From contig CBFIHR010000099.1 in the NCBI GenBank assembly GCA_965662365.1, forward strand, positions 1-13,121: 13,121 nucleotides of DNA, given 5' to 3'. The notes under the pieces were generated by a model. That model was not told the DNA's origin. It did not search any database and saw only the letters and a program-made list of their open reading frames with translations. Below, piece after piece: positions 1-7,450 of the stretch. The DNA is from CAWVWD01 sp965662365. GTDB taxonomy: Bacteria; Bacteroidota; Bacteroidia; Chitinophagales; Saprospiraceae. The first letter of the stretch is position 1; every line of letters starts with the position of its first letter. The position numbers and the translations under genes were made by a program.

Positions 1-2
1 AC

Positions 3-605
3 TATATACGATTCAATCCTCAAGTAGGTATCTACTTTGATAATTCGAAAGCAGGGACATTATCTAACAATCAAATAGATTGGAATCTTAAAGCAGGTGT
101 TTGGTACAACCTTCAAAATGATGATGCGTACCACCAAAATACATTGACGCATAATGGAATTATAAAAGGTGTAATAAACAAATTTAGTCGATTGAATAAT
201 TTCACAGCAACGGATACAATTTTTAGAAATAACCAAAGTACTTCGAGTAGTGGCTTTCCGCGACTCGACCCCAAATACCCAAAAGGTGAAATCTACAAAA
301 TCCCAACAAAATATGGCGTTTATAACTTCGAGTATCCAGCAATTTTCTTACGAGAAAAGTCTGATAATCAGTACGTTTTTGCGATGTTTGGGCCGACCGT
401 TGGTAACTGGAAATTCGTCAATGCCGAAAATGTCAAATCAACTAATTTAAAAAATGGTGCTTTTCCTGCAACTTTTGTTATTCAAAAAGAAAATCCGAAT
501 CAACCATTTTCAATAGAATTTGAATTTATTGGTGCTGCCTTTCAAGACGAATTTGGCATTTGGAATAAGAAAGGAAAAATCTACAAATTTGATTATTCGA
601 AGTAG
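3..605 (+). CDS. 3' end of an unrecognised gene (5' end outside the window)
   Basis: The frame is open from the left edge of the window to the TAG at 603-605, so this is the C-terminal ~200 residues of a longer protein. The first in-window initiation codon, a TTG at 144, is unlikely to be the real start because the upstream in-frame sequence is equally protein-like (rich in aromatic residues, with motifs such as GIYFDNS and AGVWYNL). No signal peptide or membrane segment is visible in the part present. The sequence is rich in Asn, Phe and Tyr with alternating hydrophobic residues, suggesting a beta-rich domain, and it ends in KIYKFDYSK. I do not recognise the family. It is followed directly by an 11-bp tandem repeat rather than a clear terminator. 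Confidence 0.6.
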   Translation, partial: YIRFNPQVGIYFDNSKAGTLSNNQIDWNLKAGVWYNLQNDDAYHQNTLTHNGIIKGVINKFSRLNNFTATDTIFRNNQSTSSSGFPRLDPKYPKGEIYKIPTKYGVYNFEYPAIFLREKSDNQYVFAMFGPTVGNWKFVNAENVKSTNLKNGAFPATFVIQKENPNQPFSIEFEFIGAAFQDEFGIWNKKGKIYKFDYSK

Positions 606-629
606 AATATTTCCCGAAGTATTTTTATA

Positions 630-684
630 AAAACTGCTATAAAACTACTATAAAACTACTATAAAACTGCTATAAAACTGCTAT
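630..684. repeat. Five tandem copies of an 11-bp repeat
   Basis: Five contiguous units start at 630, 641, 652, 663 and 674. Units 1, 4 and 5 read AAAACTGCTAT and units 2 and 3 read AAAACTACTAT. The period equals about one helical turn, so the short A-tracts recur on the same DNA face. It begins 25 bp after the stop codon of the partial gene and lies 105 bp upstream of the next start codon. It is non-coding, and its length probably varies between strains by slippage. Confidence 0.9.
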
Positions 685-744
685 AAAAAACGTTGTGACC
701 TTCGTGGGAAATCTCAAAATCTACTAAAAAACAAAATTTATAAT

Positions 745-752
745 TACTTTCG
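745..752 (+). promoter_or_regulatory. Candidate -7 box (TACTTTCG) for the lipoprotein esterase
   Basis: TACTTTCG matches the Bacteroidota -7 consensus TAnnTTTG at all but one fixed position and sits 37 bp before the ATG at 790. I see no convincing -33 TTG at the usual spacing; the upstream sequence is simply A-rich. Position and partial match are the only evidence. Confidence 0.35.
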
Positions 753-789
753 CCCTTCATTTTTAAAATAATAGGGTTACACAATTGTT

Positions 790-1698
790 ATGAAACTAAA
801 ATATTTATTACCAATAATTGCGATTGTTCTTATCGGTTGTCAATCAGAGCCTACAACCTCGGAAGACAAGGCAACGGCTTTGCCTCGATTAGCAGATTTT
901 ACGCTTACCTCCGAATTTATTGAAGATAAATCATATTCGGTTTATCTACCGCCTTCCTATAATGATAGCTTGGATAAAAATTATCCAGTTTTATACTTGA
1001 TGGACGGTCAAGTGCAATTTGGCGGAAAGTCACCATACAGTGATTTATCTTGGAATACGCATTTAATTGCTGATAGCTTAGTAGCTGCGGGTGCAATAAA
1101 AGAAGTCATTTTGATCGGTGTGAATCATGCAGGCGATAGACGATTTGAGGAATATATGCCACAGAAACCATTGGACAGGTTGCCCAAATCTGAAACGGAT
1201 TCAATTCGTAATAAGGTGGAATATACTGTTTATTCTGATGCGTTTTTGAAGTTTTTGGTACGAGAACTAAAACCAGCAATTGATAAAAAATATCGTACGC
1301 TGTCGGATGTCGAACATACCTTCATTGGCGGCTCAAGTATGGGCGGCTTGATTTCGATGTATGCAACTTGTGATTATCCTGACGTTTTTGGCGGTGCGAT
1401 TTGTATGTCCACACATTGGCCGATTTCGTTAGAAGATACGTCGCCTTTTATCGCTGATGAGGTCGTGACGTACTTCGAACGTACATTACCGAAAGGTAAA
1501 AAATGGTATTTTGACTTGGGAACAAAGGGCTTAGATAAATATTATGAAAAATATCAAATTACCATCGATATTATCATGAAAGAGAAAGGCTATAAGCGTG
1601 GTGTGGATTGGCTTACCATCAAGTGGCACGACCATGATCATAATGAAAAATATTGGAACGAACGCCTACATGTTCCATTTCAATTTATATTAAAATAA
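790..1698 (+). CDS. Lipoprotein alpha/beta-hydrolase, esterase D / enterochelin-esterase-like family
   Basis: This 302-residue protein starts with a lipoprotein signal peptide (residues 1-16) ending in the lipobox LIGC, so Cys17 would be lipidated and the enzyme anchored in the envelope. The body resembles the putative-esterase family (Fes/IroE/esterase D type, PF00756). It has an early strand VYLPPSY (51-57), PVLYLMDGQ (66-74), the nucleophile elbow GGSSMGG (180-186) with Ser183 as likely nucleophile, and a late WHDHDHNEKYW segment (279-289) in which His284 is the likely catalytic base. The acid is probably in FDLGTKGLD (241-249). The length is normal for the family. The substrate cannot be told from sequence; relatives hydrolyse siderophore, acyl or feruloyl esters. 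The ATG at 790 is chosen because it gives the complete signal peptide. A stable hairpin follows at 1774-1806, so it is probably monocistronic. Confidence 0.8.
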   Translation: MKLKYLLPIIAIVLIGCQSEPTTSEDKATALPRLADFTLTSEFIEDKSYSVYLPPSYNDSLDKNYPVLYLMDGQVQFGGKSPYSDLSWNTHLIADSLVAAGAIKEVILIGVNHAGDRRFEEYMPQKPLDRLPKSETDSIRNKVEYTVYSDAFLKFLVRELKPAIDKKYRTLSDVEHTFIGGSSMGGLISMYATCDYPDVFGGAICMSTHWPISLEDTSPFIADEVVTYFERTLPKGKKWYFDLGTKGLDKYYEKYQITIDIIMKEKGYKRGVDWLTIKWHDHDHNEKYWNERLHVPFQFILK

Positions 1699-1773
1699 TC
1701 ATTGAATAAATAGGTTTGCCTAAATATTTCGACATCGAAATTATTTTAAAAATATCGTAATTCATTGACTATC

Positions 1774-1806
1774 AGACCTAACAGATTTTGTGAATCTGTT
1801 AGGTCT
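1774..1806. terminator. Perfect 14-bp inverted repeat, probable terminator downstream of the esterase
   Basis: AGACCTAACAGATT (1774-1787) and AATCTGTTAGGTCT (1793-1806) are perfectly complementary around the 5-nt loop TTGTG. A short TTT follows the right arm at 1806-1808. It begins 76 bp after the esterase stop codon. Palindromes of the form ACCTAACAG...CTGTTAGGT recur, to my recollection, between genes in many Bacteroidota genomes, so this may be a dispersed repeat doubling as a terminator. Confidence 0.65.
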
Positions 1807-2127
1807 TTCAAGCTAAATTGGAAAACCTATTGCTTTATAAAATACTACATAAAAACAACCATTACAAAAAAACTTAACCATCGAGTTTTCAAAGTAGGCA
1901 ACTTAACAACCCAAACTTCGACTTATACAAACCAGCTTTTCTATCATTTTATAATACGTTTTTATAGCATTGAAAATCAATGGTTTATTTTGAATAATAG
2001 TAAAATTTAAAACGCTATCTTAATTTATTTACCGTACTAATTTTTAATAGCTTAGTATTTTTTTTGGCCTACAAAAAATTACACTTTAATAGAAAACACG
2101 TAAATTTACCCTCGAATAAATTGTACT
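1807..2127. other. Intergenic stretch without recognisable genes
   Basis: About 320 bp of AT-rich sequence lies between the inverted repeat and the next start codon. The only reading frame of any length starts at a TTG inside the palindrome, crosses it, and gives an improbable composition, so I do not call a gene. A weak -7-like box TAAATTTA lies at 2101-2108, 19 bp before the ATG at 2128, without a convincing -33 element. Confidence 0.6.
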
Positions 2128-3831
2128 ATGAAATACACTTTCACAATTAGCTTCTTGCTACTTACTACGCTCGGAATCGCACAAAATCAATATCGTTATG
2201 CTGCTCCAATTTTTAAGGATTATAATATTTATGAAAATATTATCTATGCAGAATCAACGCCTTATCTACTTGAAGGTCAGAATCAAAAAAAATTATATGC
2301 TCTTGATTTCTATGAACCTGCCAATGACCTTGCGATAGAACGACCAGTGATTTTGCTATTTCCCGACGGAGATTTCATTGTTGGCAATAAGGAACAAGAC
2401 GAAGTCGTCAACTGGTGCAAAACCTTAACGGCTTACGGTTATACTTGTGCTTGTGTGAATTATCGACAAGGATACGACGCAAGTCGAAGCGATGGCATCA
2501 ATCAAGCGATATTTAGAGGAGTGCAAGATGCACGGGCAGCAATTCGTTACTTGCTGGAAAATAAGCGTACTTTTCGAATCAATCCTGATAGAATCTACGT
2601 TGGTGGAAGTCGTTCAGGCGGTGCAATCGCTTTACATACGGCTTTTTTAGATGTGGACGAACTCAATCAATTTGCAGCGACTGCAAACTGCTTGGATTGT
2701 AACGGTAATCCTTTTGAACATGATGTAAAAATCGCAGGTGTTGTGAATATTGACGGTGCGATTTTCAATCGAAATATTGTTCATAATAATAAAGAAATTC
2801 CAATTCTGAACCTTCATATCAATGGTCAAGAACCGATTTACAGAACTTTAAACAATAGAATAAATTCGGATTTCTCTACGAATTACGAGTTTAATTTTTC
2901 ACCAAAATTTTTACATCAATATTTAGATTCCTTGCAGTTTAAGTCATCTTATGAGCAACTACCTGAAAGTAATACATCTGCAAATTTTGCAGACAATCAA
3001 CCCAATGAAATTACATCTATCGCTAACTTTCTGACTTCTAATATTCAATTTCAATCACCGACCCCGATTGGAAAAACAACCGCTTGTATCAACTCGATTT
3101 CAACTTTCGCTGCACCTTTTGAAAAAAATTGCACTTACAAATGGATGGTTGAAAATGGTACAATCGTCACACAAAACGACCATGAAGTCGACGTCAAATG
3201 GAACTCAAAAGTAGGAACGGGAAAAATCGCTGTGATTAAAACCGACCCCTCCGGAGCGACGGGTACGCCTTCTAATCAATTAATTATAGACATTCTTCCT
3301 CAACCGTTAGCAGATTTTGAAATTGAGTATTTATCTGATAACACCATCAAAGTAAAAGATAAATCCTTAGATGCCAATCTTTTATCTATTGATTTTGGTT
3401 ACGAAGGTGTCATGTATCAAGGACAACCTCAAACGAATATGGTTTTTACTTATGAAGAAAACGGCACGTATTTTTTGACACAAACGGTCGAAAGTAGCTG
3501 CGGTATCGCTACGCAATCTGTACCTGTCGATATTTCGACCCCTTTATTATACCAAAACTCAAACTTTAAAAAAGCGTTGAACACTGTTCCAGCATTAGTT
3601 CTGAAAGGAAACGATATGACGATTGCGGTCAACGCATTAAAAAATATCGAAGAATTGATTATTACAGTAAAAAATACGAATGATGAGACGTTATCCGAGT
3701 CAAATTATACACTGAACGGCAACGATGAAGAATTGCCTATTTTGACAGCTAACTTAGAACAAGGCGTTTATTTTATAGAATTTTCTACCGGTAAAAATAT
3801 TTTAGCAGCGAAAAAGATTCGGGTGAAATAA
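2128..3831 (+). CDS. T9SS-exported protein: degenerate alpha/beta-hydrolase domain, PKD-like domains and type A sorting domain
   Basis: This 567-residue protein has a signal peptide (about 1-18, ending LGIAQ). Residues ~45-305 form a BD-FAE/carboxylesterase-type alpha/beta-hydrolase domain: LYALDFYEP (57-64), PVILLFPDGDF (73-83), CACVNYRQGY (107-116), DARAAIRYLLEN (134-145) and INPDRIYVGGSRSGG (151-165). Residues ~315-390 resemble a Bacteroidota PKD-like domain (TYKWMVENGTI, then GTGKIAVIKTDPSG). Residues ~392-470 resemble a second PKD-type domain. Residues ~485-567 fit a T9SS type A sorting domain ending GVYFIEFSTGK...KKIRVK. It should therefore be secreted or surface-attached. Oddly, the elbow reads GGSRSGG where relatives have GGSSAGG, placing Arg162 at the nucleophile. 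The usual HGTxD segment reads HINGQE (230-235), and no His occurs in the rest of the domain (271-310). I infer a catalytically inactive, perhaps binding, protein. Confidence 0.75.
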   Translation: MKYTFTISFLLLTTLGIAQNQYRYAAPIFKDYNIYENIIYAESTPYLLEGQNQKKLYALDFYEPANDLAIERPVILLFPDGDFIVGNKEQDEVVNWCKTLTAYGYTCACVNYRQGYDASRSDGINQAIFRGVQDARAAIRYLLENKRTFRINPDRIYVGGSRSGGAIALHTAFLDVDELNQFAATANCLDCNGNPFEHDVKIAGVVNIDGAIFNRNIVHNNKEIPILNLHINGQEPIYRTLNNRINSDFSTNYEFNFSPKFLHQYLDSLQFKSSYEQLPESNTSANFADNQPNEITSIANFLTSNIQFQSPTPIGKTTACINSISTFAAPFEKNCTYKWMVENGTIVTQNDHEVDVKWNSKVGTGKIAVIKTDPSGATGTPSNQLIIDILPQPLADFEIEYLSDNTIKVKDKSLDANLLSIDFGYEGVMYQGQPQTNMVFTYEENGTYFLTQTVESSCGIATQSVPVDISTPLLYQNSNFKKALNTVPALVLKGNDMTIAVNALKNIEELIITVKNTNDETLSESNYTLNGNDEELPILTANLEQGVYFIEFSTGKNILAAKKIRVK

Positions 3832-3875
3832 GTTTGAAGTTTACTCAATTTTCAAGGTTTAGTAAACTTCAAACT
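3831..3875. terminator. 15-bp-stem bidirectional terminator between convergent genes
   Basis: AGTTTGAAGTTTACT (3831-3845) pairs perfectly with AGTAAACTTCAAACT (3861-3875) around a 15-nt loop. The left arm overlaps the last base of the upstream TAA, and a short TTTT run (3875-3878) follows on the plus strand. It lies between the convergent genes ending at 3831 (plus) and 3901 (minus). It contains two opposed copies of TTTGAAGTTT, a 10-mer that also occurs on the far side of the minus-strand gene. Confidence 0.75.
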
Positions 3876-3900
3876 TTTAATCATTCATGGACAATAGCGG

Positions 3901-5301
3901 CTATTCTTCGCACTCTTCTACCACTACCTCCTCGTTAATCCAACATTCTAAAACTACCGTTTTCATTTTCGGATTATCACAAGCACTTTTAGCATCTATT
4001 AAATTCTTGTATTCATCGAGTTTTGCATCGACTTTCTCGGCGACGGTTTCGTCGATTTCCTTTGCTTTTAGCCATTTGTTAATCGCCGCTTGTACCATTA
4101 GCTGACCATCAACGCCATTCTCTTCGACACAGTCGTTATAACTTGCTTCGTACATTTCACCAATAATAAAATAAGGTAAGCCCCAATTTGGGTCGAAGTT
4201 CATTGCTTGATACGCAAAACTTCTGGCTTCTGACTTGCTATTGATTTTATGAAAATAAATCTCTGCAATCCGATAAGCATAACGAGCCTTATAGATATTA
4301 TTTCCAGTTTCTGTTGAGGCTTGTTCGTAAAGTTCAGCTGCTAATAAATATTGATTTTGGTCATAAGCAAAAGCGGCTTTTTTAGCTGTTTTTGATGATA
4401 AGTTAGATTCTAACTCCAACTGTTTCAACTCCTTACCAATATCGCTATCTTCAATTGATCCGATAGGCGACTGTCTCAATTCTTCTATTGCTTCAAATGC
4501 TTGCACACAACTCAACGATTGCAAAGTATCATAAACAGCCGTCCGCACACTATCCAAATCCGACGTTAAATAAGTATTTTTTAAGCGTTCGACCTCAGCG
4601 ATACAACTATCACCATTATTCAAATAAATATCATAATAAGCATCAACCGTCGCTTTAGCTCGTTGATACAACTCAATTACAGTTTCGTCAGTTTTATTAT
4701 TAATGTTGTAATCAATAATCGCATGAACCTGTTGTTGACTTTCCCAAAGGTGAAATAAGTCCATTTTATCACCACCGTACAAGTAGTTACAAAACGTTCC
4801 GTAAACTTCTACAAACTCTGGCGAATGCCGCATTTCGCCTGTTTCAATAACATATTTGAAGGTACGATAAGTGACATTTTCGTCATAATTGATATAGTAC
4901 ATTTCCATCGCTTTTTCACCCAAAACGATATTTTCCGTTTCTGATGGATAACCAAAACACTTCATCCGTCTATCATACAAACGAAGTAACTCTGACTGAT
5001 ACAAAACGACCGAACGAGCGTCTGTCGCTTTTCGCATCAACTGTTTATAAATATAAACACCATCTGTATAATGTGCGACGTTGCCTGCCGGTGCGTATTC
5101 GTACAAAGATTTCCAGACTTTATAGGCTTCTTCAAAATTTTCCGTCACAATTAATTCTTGATATTGCTCAAATAGTTTCTTAGCGGCTTCCTCTCCATTC
5201 GGAAATTTATCGTAACCATCACATTGTGCAAAAGCAAATATTGCCGTTATGAAAAAAAATATAGTCAAGCCTAAAACTTTTGTGTAGAAGTAATTATTCA
5301 T
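3901..5301 (-). CDS. Secreted tetratricopeptide-repeat protein
   Basis: This 466-residue protein has a signal peptide (about 1-25, TAIFAFAQ; cleavage probably before Gln26) and a largely alpha-helical body. The clearest TPR-like helices are at ~304-390: AFAYDQNQYLLAAELYEQA, then ARYAYRIAEIYF, then ARSFAYQAMNFDPNWGLPYFIIGEMYEAS. The NPNWG-type turn followed by a Cys-containing YNDC and the near-terminal CWINEE segment fit a Bacteroidota TPR family that I recognise by style only. The mature protein has many cysteines, which could form disulfides outside the cytoplasm. TPR proteins mediate protein contacts; the partner is unknown. The ATG at 5301 gives the complete signal peptide and lies about 80 bp from a good -7 box (5384-5391). 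It ends in an acidic tail EEVVVEECEE. The gene stands alone, convergent with the T9SS cargo gene. Confidence 0.75.
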   Translation of the reverse strand: MNNYFYTKVLGLTIFFFITAIFAFAQCDGYDKFPNGEEAAKKLFEQYQELIVTENFEEAYKVWKSLYEYAPAGNVAHYTDGVYIYKQLMRKATDARSVVLYQSELLRLYDRRMKCFGYPSETENIVLGEKAMEMYYINYDENVTYRTFKYVIETGEMRHSPEFVEVYGTFCNYLYGGDKMDLFHLWESQQQVHAIIDYNINNKTDETVIELYQRAKATVDAYYDIYLNNGDSCIAEVERLKNTYLTSDLDSVRTAVYDTLQSLSCVQAFEAIEELRQSPIGSIEDSDIGKELKQLELESNLSSKTAKKAAFAYDQNQYLLAAELYEQASTETGNNIYKARYAYRIAEIYFHKINSKSEARSFAYQAMNFDPNWGLPYFIIGEMYEASYNDCVEENGVDGQLMVQAAINKWLKAKEIDETVAEKVDAKLDEYKNLIDAKSACDNPKMKTVVLECWINEEVVVEECEE

Positions 5302-5383
5302 TTTCTATAAAATAATTAAGTGTTATTAAGATAAACCTGTATTGAAAATATCAATTTCGCTTAATGAAACGATATATTCAATA

Positions 5384-5391
5384 CAAAGTTA
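5384..5391 (-). promoter_or_regulatory. -7 promoter box TAACTTTG for the TPR gene
   Basis: Read on the minus strand, 5391 to 5384 is TAACTTTG, a perfect match to the Bacteroidota -7 consensus TAnnTTTG. A TTTTTCG stretch about 21 nt upstream could be a poor -33 element. Transcription would start near 5377, giving a leader of about 75 nt before the ATG at 5301. Confidence 0.55.
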
Positions 5392-5450
5392 GTTGTCTTT
5401 ACGAACTCTTAACGAAAAATTGATTGAATTACTTTTATCTTGTGCATTAT

Positions 5451-5508
5451 TTTGAAGTTTTAAGATTTGAGATATTGAGATGTGAGATTCGAGATATTTT
5501 TGAAGTTT
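5451..5508. repeat. Two direct copies of TTTGAAGTTT flanking GAGAT-rich DNA
   Basis: TTTGAAGTTT occurs at 5451-5460 and 5499-5508. Between them is a stretch built from GAGAT/TGAGA steps (5468-5495), whose GAGATGTGAGA is complementary over 10 bp to TCTCACATCT at 5677-5686. The same 10-mer makes up the arms of the terminator at 3831-3875, so copies sit on both sides of the TPR gene. The function is unknown. Confidence 0.6.
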
Positions 5509-5705
5509 AACAATCGTATTATCAAAAATCTGATTTTATATGACTCAGGTTAGTAGTTTTACGTTTACTAAACTTTGAAAGTAAATGTTGGTTTTAGTAC
5601 GGTTCAACATAGAACGAAAAAGAATAATCAATCTAAATCCTATAGAACCAAAAACCTCACAGCTCATATCTAAAAGTCTCACATCTAAGATTAAAATAAA
5701 AAACT
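5509..5705. other. Rest of the divergent intergenic region upstream of the DUF4340 gene
   Basis: The region 5302-5705 lies between divergent genes. Besides the minus-strand promoter and the repeats at 5451-5508, it holds GTTTACTAAACTTTGAAA (5563-5580), a 17/18 match in inverted orientation to 3850-3867. It also holds a TCTCA/ATATCT-rich block (5656-5690). TAAACTTTG at 5569-5577 resembles a -7 box with one extra spacer base and could serve the gene at 5706, but the leader would be about 125 nt. I see no gene in this stretch. Confidence 0.45.
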
Positions 5706-6722
5706 ATGAAAAACACCTACTTGTATTTAGCGATTTTAATTGTGTTAGCCACAATTACTTACTTTGTCGTTACTCGTGATACGTCAAATACTTTGAACAT
5801 TGAAGAAAGTGATTTTGCGGTAGAAAACGTAGATAAAATCCACAAAATTTTTATTGCCGATAGAAATAATCGTACGGCAACAGTTACTCGAAAAGATGGT
5901 TACTGGGAATACACTAATCAAGTTGGCCAAACCTTCAAGGCTCGCCCAGCAGCAATCGAAATTTTATTAAAAACGATTCAGAATGTAGATGTGCGTTATA
6001 TGGTTCAAGACGCTGCCATCACGATGGCCGTTGATGATTTGGCAACTAACGGTAAAAAAGTAGAACTCTACGATAAGCGAGGGAAACGTTTTAAAACCTA
6101 CTACGTCGGTGGCCCTTCTAACGACATGCAGGGTACGTTTATGATTATGGAAGGCTCTGAAAATCCGTATGTTACGCATTTACAAAACTGGGAAGGTTTC
6201 TTGACCGACCGATTTTTATTAGCGGAAAAAGACTGGCGAGACAAAACTGTTTTTAGCTACAGCAGCAAAAATATCAAGACAATTCAGATTGATTATCCAA
6301 AGCAACAATCTAATTCCTTTGTATTAACGCAAGTTAAAAATGGAAAATTTGAGATAGAACCGTTGTACCCAACGACTAATAAAATCAATAAGCCCGTCCT
6401 CAATCAAAAGGCTTTGGCGTATTTATATAAATTCGAAAAATTAGTGGCGGAAGCTATTGAAAATGAAAATCCACATAGAAATGAAATTTCAGAAAAGTTA
6501 CCTTTTGCAACTGTTCAAATAACAACCAAAGACGGCGAGCAAAAAACCGTAAAATTTATCCCTGTTATTGAGCAAGTCGAAGAAGTCGAAGAAAATGTCA
6601 AAAGTCGCCCAAAAATCCAACGTTACTTCGCTTTTGTCAATGGTAACGAAGACGTATTTTTAGTACAACAATTATTATTTGGTGAAATATTTTGGGGCTA
6701 CGAATTCTTTTTTGAAAAATAA
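5706..6722 (+). CDS. DUF4340 domain-containing membrane-anchored protein
   Basis: This 338-residue protein has an N-terminal transmembrane helix (about 4-22, YLYLAILIVLATITYFVV), then a long extracytoplasmic domain that fits the DUF4340 family. Supporting signatures are KDGYWEYTNQ (63-72), the YYVGGPSNDMQGTFM segment (132-146), and NWEGFLTDRFLL followed by EKDWRDKTVF (161-183). The C-terminal part (~290-300) contains a Glu-rich linker. The family's molecular role is not established. In some Bacteroidota, DUF4340 domains occur beside or fused to auxiliary parts of gliding-type ABC transporters (GldF/GldG); no such neighbour is visible here. The uncleaved anchor starts at the first ATG, 7 bp after an A-rich tract, with no Shine-Dalgarno sequence. 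It is convergent with the next gene across a hairpin at 6747-6771. Confidence 0.75.
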   Translation: MKNTYLYLAILIVLATITYFVVTRDTSNTLNIEESDFAVENVDKIHKIFIADRNNRTATVTRKDGYWEYTNQVGQTFKARPAAIEILLKTIQNVDVRYMVQDAAITMAVDDLATNGKKVELYDKRGKRFKTYYVGGPSNDMQGTFMIMEGSENPYVTHLQNWEGFLTDRFLLAEKDWRDKTVFSYSSKNIKTIQIDYPKQQSNSFVLTQVKNGKFEIEPLYPTTNKINKPVLNQKALAYLYKFEKLVAEAIENENPHRNEISEKLPFATVQITTKDGEQKTVKFIPVIEQVEEVEENVKSRPKIQRYFAFVNGNEDVFLVQQLLFGEIFWGYEFFFEK

Positions 6723-6746
6723 AATTAGAAAAATAACATCAAGCGT

Positions 6747-6771
6747 GAGGTGTGAAATAAACTCACACCTC
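6747..6771. terminator. Bidirectional terminator hairpin between convergent genes
   Basis: GAGGTGTGA (6747-6755) pairs perfectly with TCACACCTC (6763-6771) around the loop AATAAAC. It lies in the 60-bp gap between the stops at 6722 (plus) and 6783 (minus) and is markedly more GC-rich than its surroundings. No long T-run follows on either strand, so termination would rely on the stem. Confidence 0.6.
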
Positions 6772-6782
6772 GCACCTGAAAC

Positions 6783-7247
6783 TTATCTCCAGCCATTATC
6801 CTCAAACTCTACGAAACTAAACACCATTTTTTGACAATATTCCCTGTCTGAATTAGCTGACAATTGATACATATTGACTCTAAACGTCGCCCCTTGTTCG
6901 ATACCATTTTTTTCGCACCAACTTCGTGATGGATATTTTCCGACACCATTTACATTAAAAACATGTCCTTGAGTCGGCATCAAACCTGTACTTTTTGGTG
7001 GCGTAAATTCAAACTGAATCACCACATTATCAGGATTACTAAAATTCATTCTTGTAATTTTTCCTTCCCCTTCGATAAGATCATATTTACAATCCTCCGT
7101 GTCCATGACCGTTGTATTGATGACCTCCTGCACGACTTGTTCTGCCTCTTCTTGTTTATCTGAAACAACTTCTTTTGGCTTACACGACGTAAGACTTATC
7201 ACCAAAACACTAACGGCAATTAATAAAATATTGGTTGATTTCATCAT
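6783..7247 (-). CDS. Small lipoprotein of unknown function
   Basis: This 154-residue protein has a lipoprotein signal peptide ending LTSC, so Cys22 would be the lipidated residue. A short Glu/Lys/Val-rich linker (23-50) follows, then a compact domain of about 100 residues with three cysteines (Cys53, Cys111, Cys138). The alternating pattern in KITRMNFSNPDNVVIQFEF and TFRVNMYQL suggests beta strands. A turn GKYPSRSWCEKNGIEQG (103-119) separates the halves. I do not recognise the fold family. The gene begins with two consecutive Met codons, and either could be the start without changing the signal peptide. No good -7 box is visible upstream. It would sit in the inner or outer membrane, facing the periplasm or surface. 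Confidence 0.65.
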   Translation of the reverse strand: MMKSTNILLIAVSVLVISLTSCKPKEVVSDKQEEAEQVVQEVINTTVMDTEDCKYDLIEGEGKITRMNFSNPDNVVIQFEFTPPKSTGLMPTQGHVFNVNGVGKYPSRSWCEKNGIEQGATFRVNMYQLSANSDREYCQKMVFSFVEFEDNGWR

Positions 7248-7450
7248 TTATGATTTTTTTTAATTATTAAAAGTGTAATATAATCTTAAAAATATTTATC
7301 AAATTTGTGTTTTGTAGATATTTATCATAATAATTAGAAATTATCAAAATATCTAATTCATACCAAAAACAAAAACAGACCGTAAAATACTGATTATCAA
7401 TATTTTATTTTGAACTAAGGTTTTAAAAAACGATTTAGAATAGTTAGACG

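Noticed and set aside
144..605. Complete gene starting at the TTG at 144
   Set aside because: The frame stays open with protein-like composition to the left edge, so the gene is truncated by the window rather than starting here.
1765..2010. 81-codon plus-strand frame from a TTG
   Set aside because: It starts inside a perfect palindrome, has no promoter or convincing start, and its composition (many Asn, Thr, Phe, Tyr and Lys with no domain pattern) looks like translated intergenic DNA.
5585..5779. 64-codon plus-strand frame overlapping the start of the DUF4340 gene
   Set aside because: It runs through simple-repeat intergenic sequence and overlaps the well-supported membrane anchor of the DUF4340 protein in another frame.
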